A stretch of 64,000 nt of DNA from Cladocopium goreaui (taxonomy: Eukaryota > Sar > Dinophyceae > Suessiales > Symbiodiniaceae), in assembly GCA_947184155.2 (NCBI GenBank), contig CAMXCT020002001.1:185001-249000 (forward strand), written 5' to 3'. The notes under the pieces were generated by a model, which was given only the letters and a program-made list of their open reading frames with translations, ran no database searches and was not told the DNA's origin. Shown one piece after another: positions 9,526 to 19,726 of this stretch (position 1 is the stretch's first letter; each line of letters begins with the position of its first letter). Made by a program: the position numbers and the translations under genes.

Positions 9526-9642
9526 TTTGCTCACGACAGCACCAAAAGACATCCCGGGCATCCGAACGACAGCAGTGACGCTCACGGGCAGCAGAAACCT
9601 CGACGGGCCCCGTCGTACGGGATCCACCCGAGGATGATAGGA
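9526..9642. CDS. Coding-like GC-rich island, strand unclear
   Basis: Plus frame KDIPGIRTTAVTLTGSRN and minus frame SRFLLPVSVTAVVRMPG are both open through GC-rich sequence. No clear splice pair and no family. Confidence 0.25.
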
Positions 9643-9780
9643 ACACCATGGATGATAGGTACCATTGATATACGGATCATACCAATGATGAGATATTGAT
9701 GATGGATTGATGATGGGATTTAATGCCATTATACACCCATGAGATTGGGAATGTTATTGATATACCTACAGGATGGGGCC

Positions 9781-9887
9781 CCTCTGGTAAACTAACATAG
9801 CGAACTGGAAAGATCCACCATGTTTCATGGGAAAATTCACGAAATAAATGGTGATTTTCAATAGCTATGTTAAGTTACCAGAGGGTA
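9781..9887. mobile_element. Pal-A copy next to a Pal-C end
   Basis: Left end CCCTCTGGTAAACTAAC is fused to ACAGGATGGGGCC. The right end is GTTACCAGAGGGTA. Another ACAGGATGGGGCCCCC starts at 9895. Confidence 0.75.
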
Positions 9888-9894
9888 CTTTTAG

Positions 9895-9938
9895 TACAGG
9901 ATGGGGCCCCCAGTCGAGCAAAGGCGTTCAGAAACGCC
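9895..9938. mobile_element. Pal-C terminal fragment
   Basis: TACAGGATGGGGCCCCC followed by AGTCGAGCAAAGGCGTTC. This matches the right end of 32279-32445 in reverse complement. Confidence 0.7.
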
Positions 9939-10424
9939 TTACAAGTGGCTGAAGTCTATGGTAAAAATGGTAGATATAACGAACGAGTTCATAGTTCGCT
10001 TATTGTAAAGACAAATCATCCAGAACATGGGGACGAATCCCAAAAGACCTGGGAAAAATCCGAGAAATCACAAAAAAAAAACTGGCATCTTTGGTTATGG
10101 TGATGATTCCATAGCAAAAACGTCAAGACTTCATCTAGCTATGAAATGTTGGGGGATGTCACCAGGGAACTTCACGGGGATGATCCCGTATTCTGTTCAA
10201 TTGACTTGACGTGTGTTTCTCTTCTGAATAACTCAATATATCCGGGCAACAACATCAAGATACATCCACGATTGTACGATTGTATGGTCTGTGTCACATG
10301 ACAGTTTTAGTTTTGGCACAATGATTCAAACACATTTAAACATCAAGTTTCTGTGGGATAGATTCGGCCATTGAACCCCAAAAAATCACACCGTCATATC
10401 TCCCAGGTAAACTTGGCTGCCGGG

Positions 10425-10557
10425 CAGCGCTACCCACTTCATTGCTTCACCGTTTGACGCGCGCTCGCAGGGATTGCCCACACGAGCTGACATGGCAGCG
10501 GAGATCGGCTTTGAGAAATCATCGTTTGGGCTGGTGCCACTGGCAGATTTTCAATGG
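10425..10557 (+). CDS. Coding-like island, strand uncertain
   Basis: The plus frame reads LPGSATHFIASPFDARSQG then LPTRADMAAEIGFEKSSF, ending at a TGA after FQW. The minus strand is also open (ASGTSPNDDFSKPISAAMSA). GC content and composition suggest a real exon. No family recognised. Confidence 0.4.
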
Positions 10558-10617
10558 TGAATCCCATTCAAAAAAGGATACCGGGACGCCCCATGTGGGA
10601 GTTTGAGAGAAATACAT

Positions 10618-10712
10618 ACAGATAAACCTGGCTAAACCCACCACTTGATAGATCGTTTTCCTGTAGAGAAACCATGGGTTTTCCACATCTAATGTTGGTT
10701 TACACTAGGGGA
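10618..10712. repeat. Dispersed repeat P, copy 1
   Basis: Shares GATAAACCTGG, AAACCCA, and TTTTCCTGTAGAGAAACC plus ATGGGTTTTCC with 20470-20553. The second half resembles Pal-G. Confidence 0.65.
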
Positions 10713-10959
10713 AAATGTTGGGAGCCCCACATTTTGGACATTCTTTCCTGTGAGTCATCTCCCTGACTGGAAAGGATTTTAGACCAAGCCCTTCAATCCA
10801 ATATCAAGTCCCTGAATTTGCTACCCGCATGATTCATCAGACTTAGTACTGCAACTGGGCAACCTGATTCATCTTTTCTTAGCAACGGAAACTGTTGGCT
10901 TATCTTCCATGAATTCAGAAGAATCTACAGTAATTAGTTTTAGGTTCTTTTGTGATCCA

Positions 10960-11124
10960 GTTTCCAGTTTCCATCAACAAATTCTGTCACCAAGCATGCA
11001 GAAACCACCACGGTGGACCGTGTATGGCACCCCTTTTTTCATCTGCCATGGTGACACCAGGTACATTTCGATGCTGGAGACCCTGTTCTACCCCCTGACG
11101 AGCCTGATGAACAATCCGAACTGA
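10960..11124 (+). CDS. Coding-like island ending at a stop
   Basis: The plus frame reads SPSMQKPPRWTVYGTPFFIC then HGDTRYISMLETLFYPL and stops after TSLMNNPN. This could be a terminal exon. Other frames look less coding-like. No family recognised. Confidence 0.4.
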   Translation, partial: VSSFHQQILSPSMQKPPRWTVYGTPFFICHGDTRYISMLETLFYPLTSLMNNPN

Positions 11125-11727
11125 TTGACAAACCTGATTTGTAAGTCCCCTTTTCTTTGGCTTTCTGCAGAATACCATGGTCAATCTTTCGTAGTCCAAT
11201 GTAGTCCAAGATTTTATGTTTTTTTTTTGGTTATGACTATATGTTCCATTCATAGCAAAAGACCAAAGGATTAAACTACCCGTGGAGGTGATACAAATGG
11301 GTTAGTTAGTTACAACTATGGTTACTGACTCTTAATCATTGGCTAGGTCTAGTTGGCGGTTGAGCTAACCCTCTGAAGACTATGCTCGCCAATGGGAATT
11401 ATATGGAATGATCATACCTGATTGGAACATAATTATATGGAACAAAAATCAAAATAATTCAATCCACCAACCAACCAGACATCTGTAATATTATGTAACC
11501 TCTCACATCTCACTAAAATTCTACAACAATCTCTGGAGATCACTCGTGACCGTCAGATGCTTCTTGTCCAGGCTTCAACCTTCATCGAGTCGAGTTGTCG
11601 AGTTTCAAGGCAGCATCACCATGTGGCCCATGTTGTCGTGGTTTTCCTTGGATCGAAATTGGGTACCCTTCGGTAAGGTGGCAATGAAAAATGTACCCTT
11701 AGATCATTGATGGCTTCAATGGGAACA

Positions 11728-11833
11728 TACCCTCTGGTAAACTAACAGTTTGCTATAGAAAATTGCCATTTATAGTAGATTTAACCATTAAAAATGGTGA
11801 TTTTCCATAGTTATGTTAGTTTACCATAGGGTA
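11728..11833. mobile_element. Pal-A element
   Basis: Complete, with ends TACCCTCTGGTAAACTAAC and GTTTACCATAGGGTA. The left arm has CAGTTTGCTATAG where most copies have CATAGCTATTG. Confidence 0.85.
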
Positions 11834-11990
11834 ATCTATAAATAAAAATCCATGAGTGTGTTAATGAGAAAATGATCTATAGCTTCTGTTGGATTTTACA
11901 TTGCTATCATTGCTATCCTCAAAATTACGATAGGGCAATGGAATGAGAAACCAGTCCCCCAGCCTTCACCAGAGACGGGGTGCTACGGGA

Positions 11991-12108
11991 CCCATGTCAT
12001 AAACCACCCATTACTGAGAATGGTAACCATACCACCTAAATATTTATGGATATTTATGGTGGTTTGGGGATGATGGTTTATGAAATTGTGTTAATTATCC
12101 ACATCACA
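11991..12108. mobile_element. Palindromic repeat N (copy 1)
   Basis: CATAAACCACCC arm and GGATGATGGTTTATGA arm around GGTAACCATACCACC. Related to 62575-62695 and 41411-41505. Confidence 0.6.
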
Positions 12109-12271
12109 TGGTTTCACATGGCATATACTTCATTTACCTACGGGATGAAAAATTGACCATTTTCAATGCTAAATGGAGTGCGCAATCGAAAAATGAGAGT
12201 GGATCTAAATTTTGCCCCCTCCACCCCGAAACGTCTAACCAAGGCACAAAAAATGCTACATCTGACTGAAT

Positions 12272-12383
12272 TACCCTCTGGTTATGACTAACATAGCCAT
12301 GGTATAGATGGCCCATTTATAGATGGTTTACCTATTAAAAAATGGTGGATCTTTCCATGGCTATGTTAAATAACCAGATGGTA
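12272..12383. mobile_element. Pal-A element, variant ends
   Basis: TACCCTCTGGTTATGAC at left and AAATAACCAGATGGTA at right. Confidence 0.85.
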
Positions 12384-13050
12384 TACAAGATGGTGCCCTC
12401 TATGTTTGTCGACTTATGTGAAAAACATCTCACCAGATTGTTGTAATCATCATACATTGTACTTAACCCAGAAAAAAAAACTTAGCCGACTATGGGGCAC
12501 AAGTAAATCCCAGCTGAAATCAGTGAAATGCCTTTCATCAGGGTACCAAAGCAGGGGCGCAGTTGGTCCCTGACCAAGTAACATGAAGAATGATAACCAG
12601 GTGCCAGGCAAATGAGCGGTGTTCAAAAACCTTTGTCGCCCCTTGAGACTCTTTGGATTGTGATATTTCTCAATATGTATCATGTATATATATATATATA
12701 TACATATTCCTTCGTTGTATAATATCATCCCCCAACTGATCCAATGTAATCATTAACCAACCAGTATTTTGAACCTTGCTCAAATGATATATCGTTCACA
12801 AACATGAGCAGTTCACAGATCTCGGGATGATTCCCCCGCTATATTCACCATCATCTTTGGTGAAGATCCAGGGGCACGAGTGACCTACTCGGGAGAACTG
12901 TCTGAAGCATAGGCGTCAAACACCTTAAGGGTTGATAACTCCTGAATCAAGCCTCGATTGGTAATATATTAACTTACCATTGGTTGGTAATATACTATTA
13001 ATATTAATGGTTATTATATGGTTATTATATGGTTAATGATGGTTAATAAT

Positions 13051-13165
13051 CTGGTTGGTGGGGGCTACCTACCCCTCTGAAAAAATGATGGACTTCGTGA
13101 GTTGGAATGACATGACATTCCCACTGAATGGAAAGTCATAAAACATGTTCCAAACCACCAACCAG
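13051..13165. mobile_element. Pal-D element (D3)
   Basis: CTGGTTGGTGGGGGC to GTTCCAAACCACCAACCAG, with the CTACCCCTCTGAAAAA subfamily core. Confidence 0.85.
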
Positions 13166-13424
13166 ATTATATAATTATTTGAAGATACCATAATCATCCA
13201 TGACATAATGTTAACAATTATCCATTAATCATCCATATATATATACCAATAAAATCCATATGGATGATTCCCATTATCTCGATGGAGTATATTTGTGTGT
13301 TAGTCATTACATTGGAGCTAAAAAAAGTTGGTTCAATCCGATTTTTTTGCTAGTGGGCTAAAAACTCATCGTTTTGTGTGTGTTTTCCAAGTGCCCTCGA
13401 GATTTCCTAGAAAAACATTGCAAA

Positions 13425-13515
13425 TCAAAGGCTCGGGCACAAGTCGAAATCGACCCACTCGCTTGCAGTTCCCTTAGCGAAGTTCGTGACGTACTCCTCC
13501 ACCAAGGTGAAGATA
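13425..13515 (-). CDS. Exon island, product unknown
   Basis: The minus frame reads RIFTLVEEYVTNFAKGTA then SEWVDFDLCPSL and stops. Hydrophobic and acidic residues alternate as in a globular protein. A Pal-E-like element (13519-13737) adjoins it on the upstream side in minus orientation. Confidence 0.45.
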
Positions 13516-13518
13516 CGT

Positions 13519-13737
13519 AGGGTGAGGCCCCCGGTTGACGAAATCGCTAAGCTGACGCACATTTCTTGGCTTTCTGGTGTCTAAGGGGTAAAAATTGGGA
13601 TTTCATGGGATTTAAAGCTGATTTATAATAGCTAAGTTAGCCTGTAACTTGCTTACCTGTTAGTTTTATGGTGGATAATAATTGCTGATGGGTTCATAAA
13701 CTGACAAACAAAACTGAGGGGCCTTACATTGTGTGCA
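13519..13737. mobile_element. Long Pal-E/B-type element
   Basis: GGTGAGGCCCCCGGTTGACG at left and GAGGGGCCTTACATTGTG at right, with AGCTGATTTATAATAGC as in 14122-14430 and 17811-18034. Confidence 0.6.
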
Positions 13738-14009
13738 TGCTTGACAGTTGACTGGTTGTCACACCCCTATGATTGCTGGTCAAACCTCTGTGATAATTTG
13801 GGGGTCTAAATCTCCAAGTTTCAATGCTCAAATCCAACGTCTTGAGTGGATAAAACCAATGGGTAAGCTCATTTGTTTGTACCAATGTAATTGTATATCT
13901 TTAAGATTCTTTAAGCTACCAAATCGAACATGTATAGATGATGTTTCTAGACAAAACCTATGGTTTTTCCACATCTTTTCTATGTAAAAATCCCACAGTA
14001 TATCTTTTT

Positions 14010-14102
14010 CAGTACCATCCAGTCATCCACATCCACGTCAGACTCCTCTGTTTCGCCGAACGCAAGTGCCTCCTCACTCTCGGCCAGGCCAGGCAATGAC
14101 CC
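14010..14102 (-). CDS. Exon island, acidic peptide
   Basis: After a possible CCGTGAG acceptor the minus frame reads SLPGLAESEEALAFGETEE then SDVDVDDWM, a strongly acidic, probably disordered segment. A plus frame (RTQVPPHSRPGQAMTL) also stays open up to the Pal-B end at 14122, so strand is not certain. Confidence 0.4.
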
Positions 14103-14121
14103 TCACGGCGACGGCTGAATG

Positions 14122-14430
14122 CACAAGGTGGTGCCCCCGTTCGGAATCGCGTTCAGTTGGGGGCCACAGAACCCCAAGAACCATAGAAACATGTGTTTTT
14201 TTCTGGGATTTATAGATGATTTATGATAGCTAAGTTGGTTTGTAACTTCAATTTCACTCTGGTTTTTGTTGGTGATAATTTGTTAAATAGTTTTCATGGG
14301 GTGAATCTAAACCAATTTATAGATATATAGCTTAGATTTAGTTATAGTTAAGTCATATACCAAATAGAATTATGGGCTGATATATCTATAGTATTCGATT
14401 TAGTTAACGTTTGGGGGGCAGCACCTTGTG
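14122..14430. mobile_element. Long Pal-B element (B6)
   Basis: CACAAGGTGGTGCCCCC to GGGGGCAGCACCTTGTG, 309 bp, with an internal second palindromic segment. The left terminus continues GTTCGGAATCGCG, found also at 22101, 41680 and 45238. Confidence 0.8.
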
Positions 14431-14559
14431 CTAATCCCTTCTTCCTGATATTAAACACCCCCCAGAAAACCGTGAAACCACATATTTGGAACCGTAGGAT
14501 GCTTAATGTCAGGGGATGGGTCGAAATGGTTTATCCAACATCAACGGCTCGTGGATGAT

Positions 14560-14778
14560 TACCCTCTGGTAAACATTCACAGATTGCTATGGTATAGATG
14601 GCCCATAGAAATAGATTGTTTACCTATTAATTTCGCATGGTGGTTTTCTAGTTCGCTATGTTGGAAAAATGGTCCATTTATAGGTGGAACATTGCCCATA
14701 GAAGTAGATGGTTTACCTATTAACAAAAAACAAAACATGGTGATTTTCCATAGTTATGTAAACGTTTACCAGAGGGTA
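14560..14778. mobile_element. Double Pal-A element
   Basis: One left end (TACCCTCTGGTAAACATTC) and one right end (GTTTACCAGAGGGTA) enclose two core segments, as if two copies fused. Confidence 0.75.
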
Positions 14779-15086
14779 AACCACCATTTTTGTTGGTTAA
14801 TAGCATGGTGGCTCTTTCCAGTTCGCAAACTGTCATCCATTACCAATGTCTTCATGGATGACAATCACCCAATCATGTTGGATGGGTCAAGACACCAAAC
14901 CAACCCGGCCTGGTCAACCTTAACATAAAACGATGGAAAGATCCACCAAGTTGAATGGGAAAACCATGGGAAAATCATGGGAAAATGGTGATATATATGG
15001 AAAGTCACCATGTTTAATGGGAAAACTCAACTATTTCGACTGGGCCATCTATACCATAGCAAACTGTGAATGTTTACCAGAGGGTA
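14779..15086. mobile_element. Further Pal-A-derived arms
   Basis: Contains TTTCCAGTTCGCAAACTG, ATGGGAAAACTCAACTATT and a right end TGTTTACCAGAGGGTA at 15086. It continues the preceding element into a 527-bp inverted compound structure. Confidence 0.6.
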
Positions 15087-15164
15087 TTAAAGTATCACCA
15101 CTGAAATTAGATTCCGCGGAACATCCAACTGCAATTCTACGTAATCATCATGATAAATCCTATC

Positions 15165-15260
15165 CCATAGGATCCATGTATGGAATATTTACCTACATTG
15201 GGATTATTTTAAATTCTTTAGGGGTCAATGTAGGTAAATATTCCATACATGGATCCTCTG
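15165..15260. mobile_element. Palindrome K1 with long near-perfect arms
   Basis: GGATCCATGTATGGAATATT plus TACCTACATTG is mirrored by CAATGTAGGTA plus AATATTCCATACATGGATCC around a ~25-nt loop. Arms are about 32 bp. Relatives at 31184-31268 and 33067-33163. Confidence 0.85.
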
Positions 15261-15305
15261 GGTATATACTTAGCCTGGTCGTAAAACAACCTCATATGCC
15301 ATGGT

Positions 15306-15390
15306 TAGACCTTACATGTTTTTTGTTGGGGTCCACGGACGGTCATCCGATTCATCCACCCCAAGATGGGAATCCGAAGATGATGGGCAT
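15306..15390 (-). CDS. Exon 3' of the G2 intron
   Basis: After acceptor GTGAATCAG the minus frame reads CPSSSDSHLGVDESDDRPW then TPTKN. It joins in frame to 15527-15585 when 15391-15526 is removed. The two parts share a Ser/Asp-rich composition. Confidence 0.4.
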
Positions 15391-15420
15391 CTGATTCACA
15401 TCAACTTATCGTTGTTTTGT

Positions 15421-15518
15421 CAATGGATTGGTTTAAGGTCAAATCTTAACTGGAAACCATAGATTTTCCCATTAAATATGAGGCTTTCCTGAAAATTTTC
15501 CCTTAAACCAATCCATTG
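15421..15518. mobile_element. Pal-G element (G2) inside a predicted intron
   Basis: CAATGGATTGGTTTAAGG to CTTAAACCAATCCATTG. It fills 98 of 136 bp of the predicted minus-strand intron 15391-15526. Confidence 0.85.
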
Positions 15519-15526
15519 AGTTTGAC

Positions 15527-15585
15527 AGTGGCACATACGATGATGATTCAGAAATCAATGGTTGATTACCATCAATAAATTCGCT
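15527..15585 (-). CDS. Exon 5' of the G2 intron
   Basis: Acceptor TTGACTAG, then SEFIDGNQPLISESSSYVPL, then a GTCAAAC donor in phase with the next exon. Short and fairly AT-rich, so the call rests on the in-frame join. Confidence 0.35.
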
Positions 15586-15905
15586 CTAGTCAATTTAGTG
15601 GATATACTTGAACATGTTCTGATCGCTTGCTAGCCAACAATGACTTGTGTCAACTCCGGGTTAAAGACTCAAATGGGCAGGGTTAGCCCCAAAGTGATAG
15701 TATGCTACCAAAATCGGGCCCTTACCGTCAATAAACTGTTGGCTTTTCTAATCCTGGGCTGACATTCGATGACTTGCATCCAAGTTCATGGGGGGATATG
15801 ATGAAAAAAAAATCAGGATTTTTTGCTGTATCTGACTGAACAAAAAAGCTACAACTTTGGCTCACATGTTTGTACATGTTGGCATCCAAATTGCAGAAAC
15901 AAGAA

Positions 15906-16253
15906 ACCATTGAATGAAACCGCACCAAAGCAACAACTTCAAACAACATGAACATCAATAAGTTCGGACCAAACACAGGCTGCTGTGCACGCTTGGAGGG
16001 AAGAAGGGCATTAGCTATAAGTTGCGTCATTTGAGGGGGACATGGCGGAGCCAGTAGTTTCCGCTCCCTCTCTTGGAGGTGGTCATAAGTCTCCATGGCA
16101 TTCTTGAGGGGCACGCCAGACTTTGTCTTGAGCCCTACAGCACAACCGTCAAAGTTTATCTCGAACTCAGGGTGGTTCGTGAAGAAGGTGACTACATCAG
16201 CACGCTTCCAAGCTGTGCATGGTTGAGGCCATTCAAATCGTCGCCGCCCAAAC
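15906..16253 (-). CDS. Retroelement-like protein fragment (FEWP...FDGC..GL)
   Basis: The minus frame reads RRRFEWPQPCTAWKRADV, then FTNHPEFEINFDGCAVGL, then KTKSGVPLKNAMETYDHL, RERKLLAPPCPPQMTQL and IANALLPSKRAQQPVFG. From memory, FEWP..C..W and F.GC..GL with a G.P(I/L)K segment recur in multicopy retroelement-associated proteins of dinoflagellates. I could not check this. The start is set by a possible TTCTTAG acceptor. After about 15906 the frame becomes AT-rich and unconvincing. Confidence 0.5.
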
Positions 16254-16264
16254 TAAGAACCAAC

Positions 16265-16498
16265 TCACGTCGTCTTGAAGCGTAGCTTGTCCTCTTTTTG
16301 GGCTACCCCATTCCTGATCTCCAAGAGATACCAAAGCACATTAAGAATAGAGAAACTCCACAAAACATGGGGATAAACCAGGAGACGGTCAGGGGCCAAG
16401 GTGGCAATCACTCGGAAATTCACTTCAGGTTTTTCATCAGCATAAAATGCTGTTTTTTGCAATGACCTTTTTATAGATTTTAGATCATAAAAATGCAA
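16265..16498 (-). CDS. Upstream part of the retroelement-like fragment
   Basis: The minus frame reads PEVNFRVIATLAPDRLLV then YLLEIRNGVAQKEDKLRF and stops at TGA 16 nt before the FEWP exon, in the same frame. Either a 16-nt GTGAGTTGGTTCTTAG segment is removed or the gene is broken here by two stops. Likely a decayed copy. Confidence 0.35.
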   Translation of the reverse strand: MHFYDLKSIKRSLQKTAFYADEKPEVNFRVIATLAPDRLLVYPHVLWSFSILNVLWYLLEIRNGVAQKEDKLRFKTT

Positions 16499-16501
16499 TT
16501 C

Positions 16502-16657
16502 TTCAGGTGTTGATGATATCTGCTGATGAAATCTGCAGCGCCGCTGAAATCCTCATGACCAGATCGACACCAAGCTGCGGTGCTGGGACTCCTCCGACTG
16601 GTGCAGCGCGAAAACAGTTGGTGTTCCCAGCCAAGTTTTCCAGACTGAGCTGGTCGA
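16502..16657 (-). CDS. FDQL-type fragment, degenerate
   Basis: The minus frame reads FDQLSLENLAGNTNCFRA then ends ISAALQISSADIINT before a stop. FDQL.L.NLA resembles a motif I recall next to the FEWP motif in the same dinoflagellate proteins. Its position upstream on the same strand fits a broken retroelement-like gene. Confidence 0.35.
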
Positions 16658-16658
16658 A

Positions 16659-16700
16659 TCCATTCTATGGATCCATTCTATGGATCCGTTCTATGGCCAA
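16659..16700. repeat. Short tandem repeat, ~15-bp unit, three copies
   Basis: ATCCATTCTATGG is repeated three times with one base change. Confidence 0.8.
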
Positions 16701-17454
16701 CATCGCTTTGAAATCTCAATCTTTCTCACTTCGGTGTCCCTTTTCCTTCACCAAATCTCCAGCAGGATCCAAGCCGCACCATGTCACCATAAATCCTCAT
16801 CCGCTACGATGTGCGTCCCTGCGTCCCACTTAGAACGTTGATCATAAAGCAATTCTTTGACCCCCTTAGATATATGGAAAATCCCGAATTATATACACAG
16901 GTCATAGATAGGTTATTAACCACTTGCAACTCCTGGGATGCAGCCCAAAGTATATCATAAGGGCATTATAATATAGCTAGTGGGATATCATGATAGTTCA
17001 TATGATGTAATCATATATAATATATAATGGGATATGATGTACTTATCATACTCATAATGTCAAAATGGTTCATGGTTAAGTTTAAATTGAGCTCACGGGG
17101 GATTATTAGTTGTCTTTGACCTGGTTTACAGCTGGTCATGATTGGGGACTGCTCATCATCAAAGCATATTGAAACCATGTCCTACAATCTTAATATGTCT
17201 GGAATATCCAAACTGATTGGGAATAAGTTACCTTATGTTACCTCTACAAGTTTATTATTATACCCCTACAAATTGGGTACAATCCCAAACTTTCAAAATG
17301 TCTGAAACTGGTGCATACCCCATTTTAGGCGACCATGGGATGTGGAGCCATGAGATAGCCATAGAAACCTCATGGGTCCATGGGTTTATAAAACCCCATT
17401 ATGATTATGGATAATCACATCTGTGAAATATCTACCATGAATATCTACAAGCTA
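16701..17454. other. No gene seen
   Basis: AT-rich, with fragments of degenerate repeats. Open frames in 16700-16833 continue from the FDQL region but look random. Confidence 0.4.
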
Positions 17455-17625
17455 TAGTTATTATTATTATTATTGTTACTATTATCATTATTGTTATTGC
17501 TATTATTATTATTAATTATTGTGATTATGATTATGATTGTTATTAATCATTTATTATTATTATTATTGTTAAAATTATTATTATTATTATTAAATATATA
17601 TATATACATTAAATTATACCTACCA
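17455..17625. repeat. TAT/ATT microsatellite
   Basis: Long runs of TTATTA with GTTATTG interruptions, ending in a short TATATA tract. Confidence 0.9.
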
Positions 17626-17659
17626 TCAAAATACCTACTATAAACAATAGTTATTTATC

Positions 17660-17793
17660 TTGTTTTTTTTGCTGCTGAGCTGCAAGGAGGGCGGCCGCGG
17701 TGGCCGACTCTCCAGCGCCACCCGCAGCGTCCCGGGCGACGTGGGCGATGCTGTGACCTCGTGCCAGGGGCCCTCGGAGACGGGGCTGTGGAC
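17660..17793 (-). CDS. Exon island, Ala/Gln-rich helix
   Basis: Acceptor ACTGCTCCAG leads into a GC-rich minus frame reading RGPLARGHSIAHVARDAA then ESATAAALLAAQQQKK, helix-prone with a basic end. A second minus frame (QVHSPVSEGPWHEVTASPT) is open too. A Pal-B-type element starts about 18 bp upstream of the exon (17811-18034). Confidence 0.45.
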
Positions 17794-17810
17794 CTGGAGC
17801 AGTTTCTGGA

Positions 17811-18034
17811 CCATAGGAACATGTGTGAAAACCATAGGAAAACCATAGGAAAACCATGATATGGGATTGTTCATGGGATTTATAGCTGAATTATGATGGC
17901 TAAGTTGGGGGCCATCCAATAACTCCAATAATTCACTCTGGTTTATACTCTGGTTTTTGTTGGTGATATATCGAACTAGTCTTCATGGGGTTTATAAACC
18001 AATAAACATAGCGTTTGGGAGGCACCACCTTGTA
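17811..18034. mobile_element. Long Pal-B element missing its left terminus (B7)
   Basis: Right end GGGAGGCACCACCTTGTA. The body matches 14122-14430 (CTGGTTTTTGTTGGTGATA). The left end is replaced by repeated AACCATAGGAA next to the exon at 17660-17793. Confidence 0.75.
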
Positions 18035-18761
18035 TAGATGTTCTATTGAAACAAAAAACGCAAAAAACCTTAGTATAAACAATTTCCTGCAATGTTTTAA
18101 TAAATAGAAATTTCAATGGCTGATATATGATGATGCTATATGGGCTTTAATTAATATCAATGGATGTTACATGGCTTATTAGGCTTGTTACATGATAATT
18201 CCATGATCATTCAGTGATATTAAAAATAAACATGAATGGAACCATCCATTAATCATACTTGATTCGGGTTTCATTCTCATACTTCCCATGAAGGCTCCAT
18301 GAAGATTGCCATAACTTAGAGTGTTTCAATCCATCCACAATGCCAAATAAGCAGTGTCCACAACTCCATCAACTGCAAGGTCGTGCCTCAGTTGGTTAGC
18401 TAAATTCGTGTATAAGAACGATAACTGTTGGGTTAAACATGGGGAATATTGATGATATATATATATATATACATACGTATATATAATAAGTATACGGTAA
18501 CTATATTTAAATATACAAACTTGTATTCTATACTACCTCCTGGGCCTGGCGGTCTGGCCCGGCCTCCACATATTTGAATGTCGGTACCGTATAGTTAACA
18601 GTGACCAAAAGGATTCATTTTGGTGTCCGAAGCAAAATTTCCAGGTTGAGGTCGCTATGAGCTGGGAACAATGTATTTCCCTTGAACCAACTCTGGGAAT
18701 TTTGAATAACAGGAAGTCTCTTACGTTGGGCCTTAGATTGGGATACCCAAATCTTATGTTT
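18035..18761. other. AT-rich intergenic or intronic stretch
   Basis: Contains a TATATA tract near 18458-18488. No exon-like island or full palindrome seen. Confidence 0.4.
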
Positions 18762-18881
18762 TACCCTCCGGTAATTTAACAGTTTGCTATTGAAAATGGC
18801 CATAGACATAGTTGATTTACACATTAAACATGTTGAATTTCCATATTTATGTAAACGATTGTAAACGTTTACCAGAGGGTA
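18762..18881. mobile_element. Pal-A element
   Basis: TACCCTCCGGTAATTTAAC to GTTTACCAGAGGGTA. The core has CCATAGACATAG, the alternative to CCATTTATAG, and GTAAACGATT is duplicated in the right arm. Confidence 0.85.
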
Positions 18882-18951
18882 TCATACCTGTCCAAGATTG
18901 TCCTTATAAAATCTTATAAACCAGCAATAGAAAAGTGGGGCTATCCCCCTT

Positions 18952-19030
18952 CTTCGTCATACGACCCAAATTCCGAAACAATCCTCCGTGGATGCACAGC
19001 AAATGCCATCAATGAGGTCAACCATCCCCA
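18952..19030 (+). CDS. Weak coding-like island
   Basis: Plus frame SSYDPNSETILRGCTANAIN, then EVNHP. No clear splice borders. Confidence 0.2.
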
Positions 19031-19089
19031 ACGGGGGTTCTATCATTGACATACCCCTATTTTTGGATGACGCAACCAACCCCCCTGAA

Positions 19090-19291
19090 GCCTACATGCA
19101 ATGAAGCAACTTCTAACGTTAATAAACCATCATGATACGCGACATCCACGATCCGCCTGCGGATCACTTCAGCAACCAACGTGATGCTCATCGTCTGCGA
19201 CACATATGCAGCTTCTGGATCACAGGACGTCCAAGAGCTCTGGAGCCATGTCATTTGGCGAATTTGGGGGCGGGCTCCTTGCCCAACCCCA
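19090..19291. CDS. Coding-like island, strand uncertain
   Basis: A GC-rich segment open on both strands. The minus frame contains SITLVAEVIRRRIVDVAYHD. Plus frames contain MLIVCDTYAASGSQDVQELW and a canonical AAAG|GTAATG donor near 19292, which favours plus. Not assigned. Confidence 0.35.
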
Positions 19292-19619
19292 AAGGTAATG
19301 TTGAGGTTTAAGGGCAAATCTTAACCACTCTTAACACATCTTGTTCATTCTTGTTCCATGTTCAAAGCTAGGATTTAAAGATGTTTTGATATTCACAGTT
19401 CCGTGGATCTAAATAAGGCCGAATCTTGACATGATATTCACAGCCCCTTCTGAAGTATGCTCCCTTTGTCTGTCTTTTTTTCTGGTGTCATCCCTTCGGA
19501 AAATTTCCGGATTTTTTGGGATGGGATGGTTACTTGGAGGATCATCGTTAAAAACTGGCTACAGAGCTCTCAACCTTGTAGATCTTGTCCCCGATACAAA
19601 AAGGGTGTCCCATTTCTCA

Positions 19620-19726
19620 TGCCCTCTGGTAAACTAACATAGCTATTGAAAATGGCCATTTATAGTGAGTTGTCCCATTAAAAATGGTGTTTTTTTCCAT
19701 AGTTTTTTGTATTTTTCCAGAGGGTA
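19620..19726. mobile_element. Pal-A element
   Basis: TGCCCTCTGGTAAACTAAC to TTTCCAGAGGGTA. An open plus frame (KKGVPFLMPS) runs into its left end and would continue EGSSLTPQPQL if the GTAA...CCAG part were spliced out, but the upstream frame is only weakly coding-like. Confidence 0.85.

Noticed and set aside
19431..19642. Two overlapping plus frames ending at the Pal-A left end (ALNLVDLVPDTKRVSHF and WDGMVTWRIIVKNWLQSS)
   Set aside because: Weak composition and two competing frames. Any frame entering TACCCTCTGGTAAACTAAC in one phase ends PSGKLT, so that ending is not evidence.
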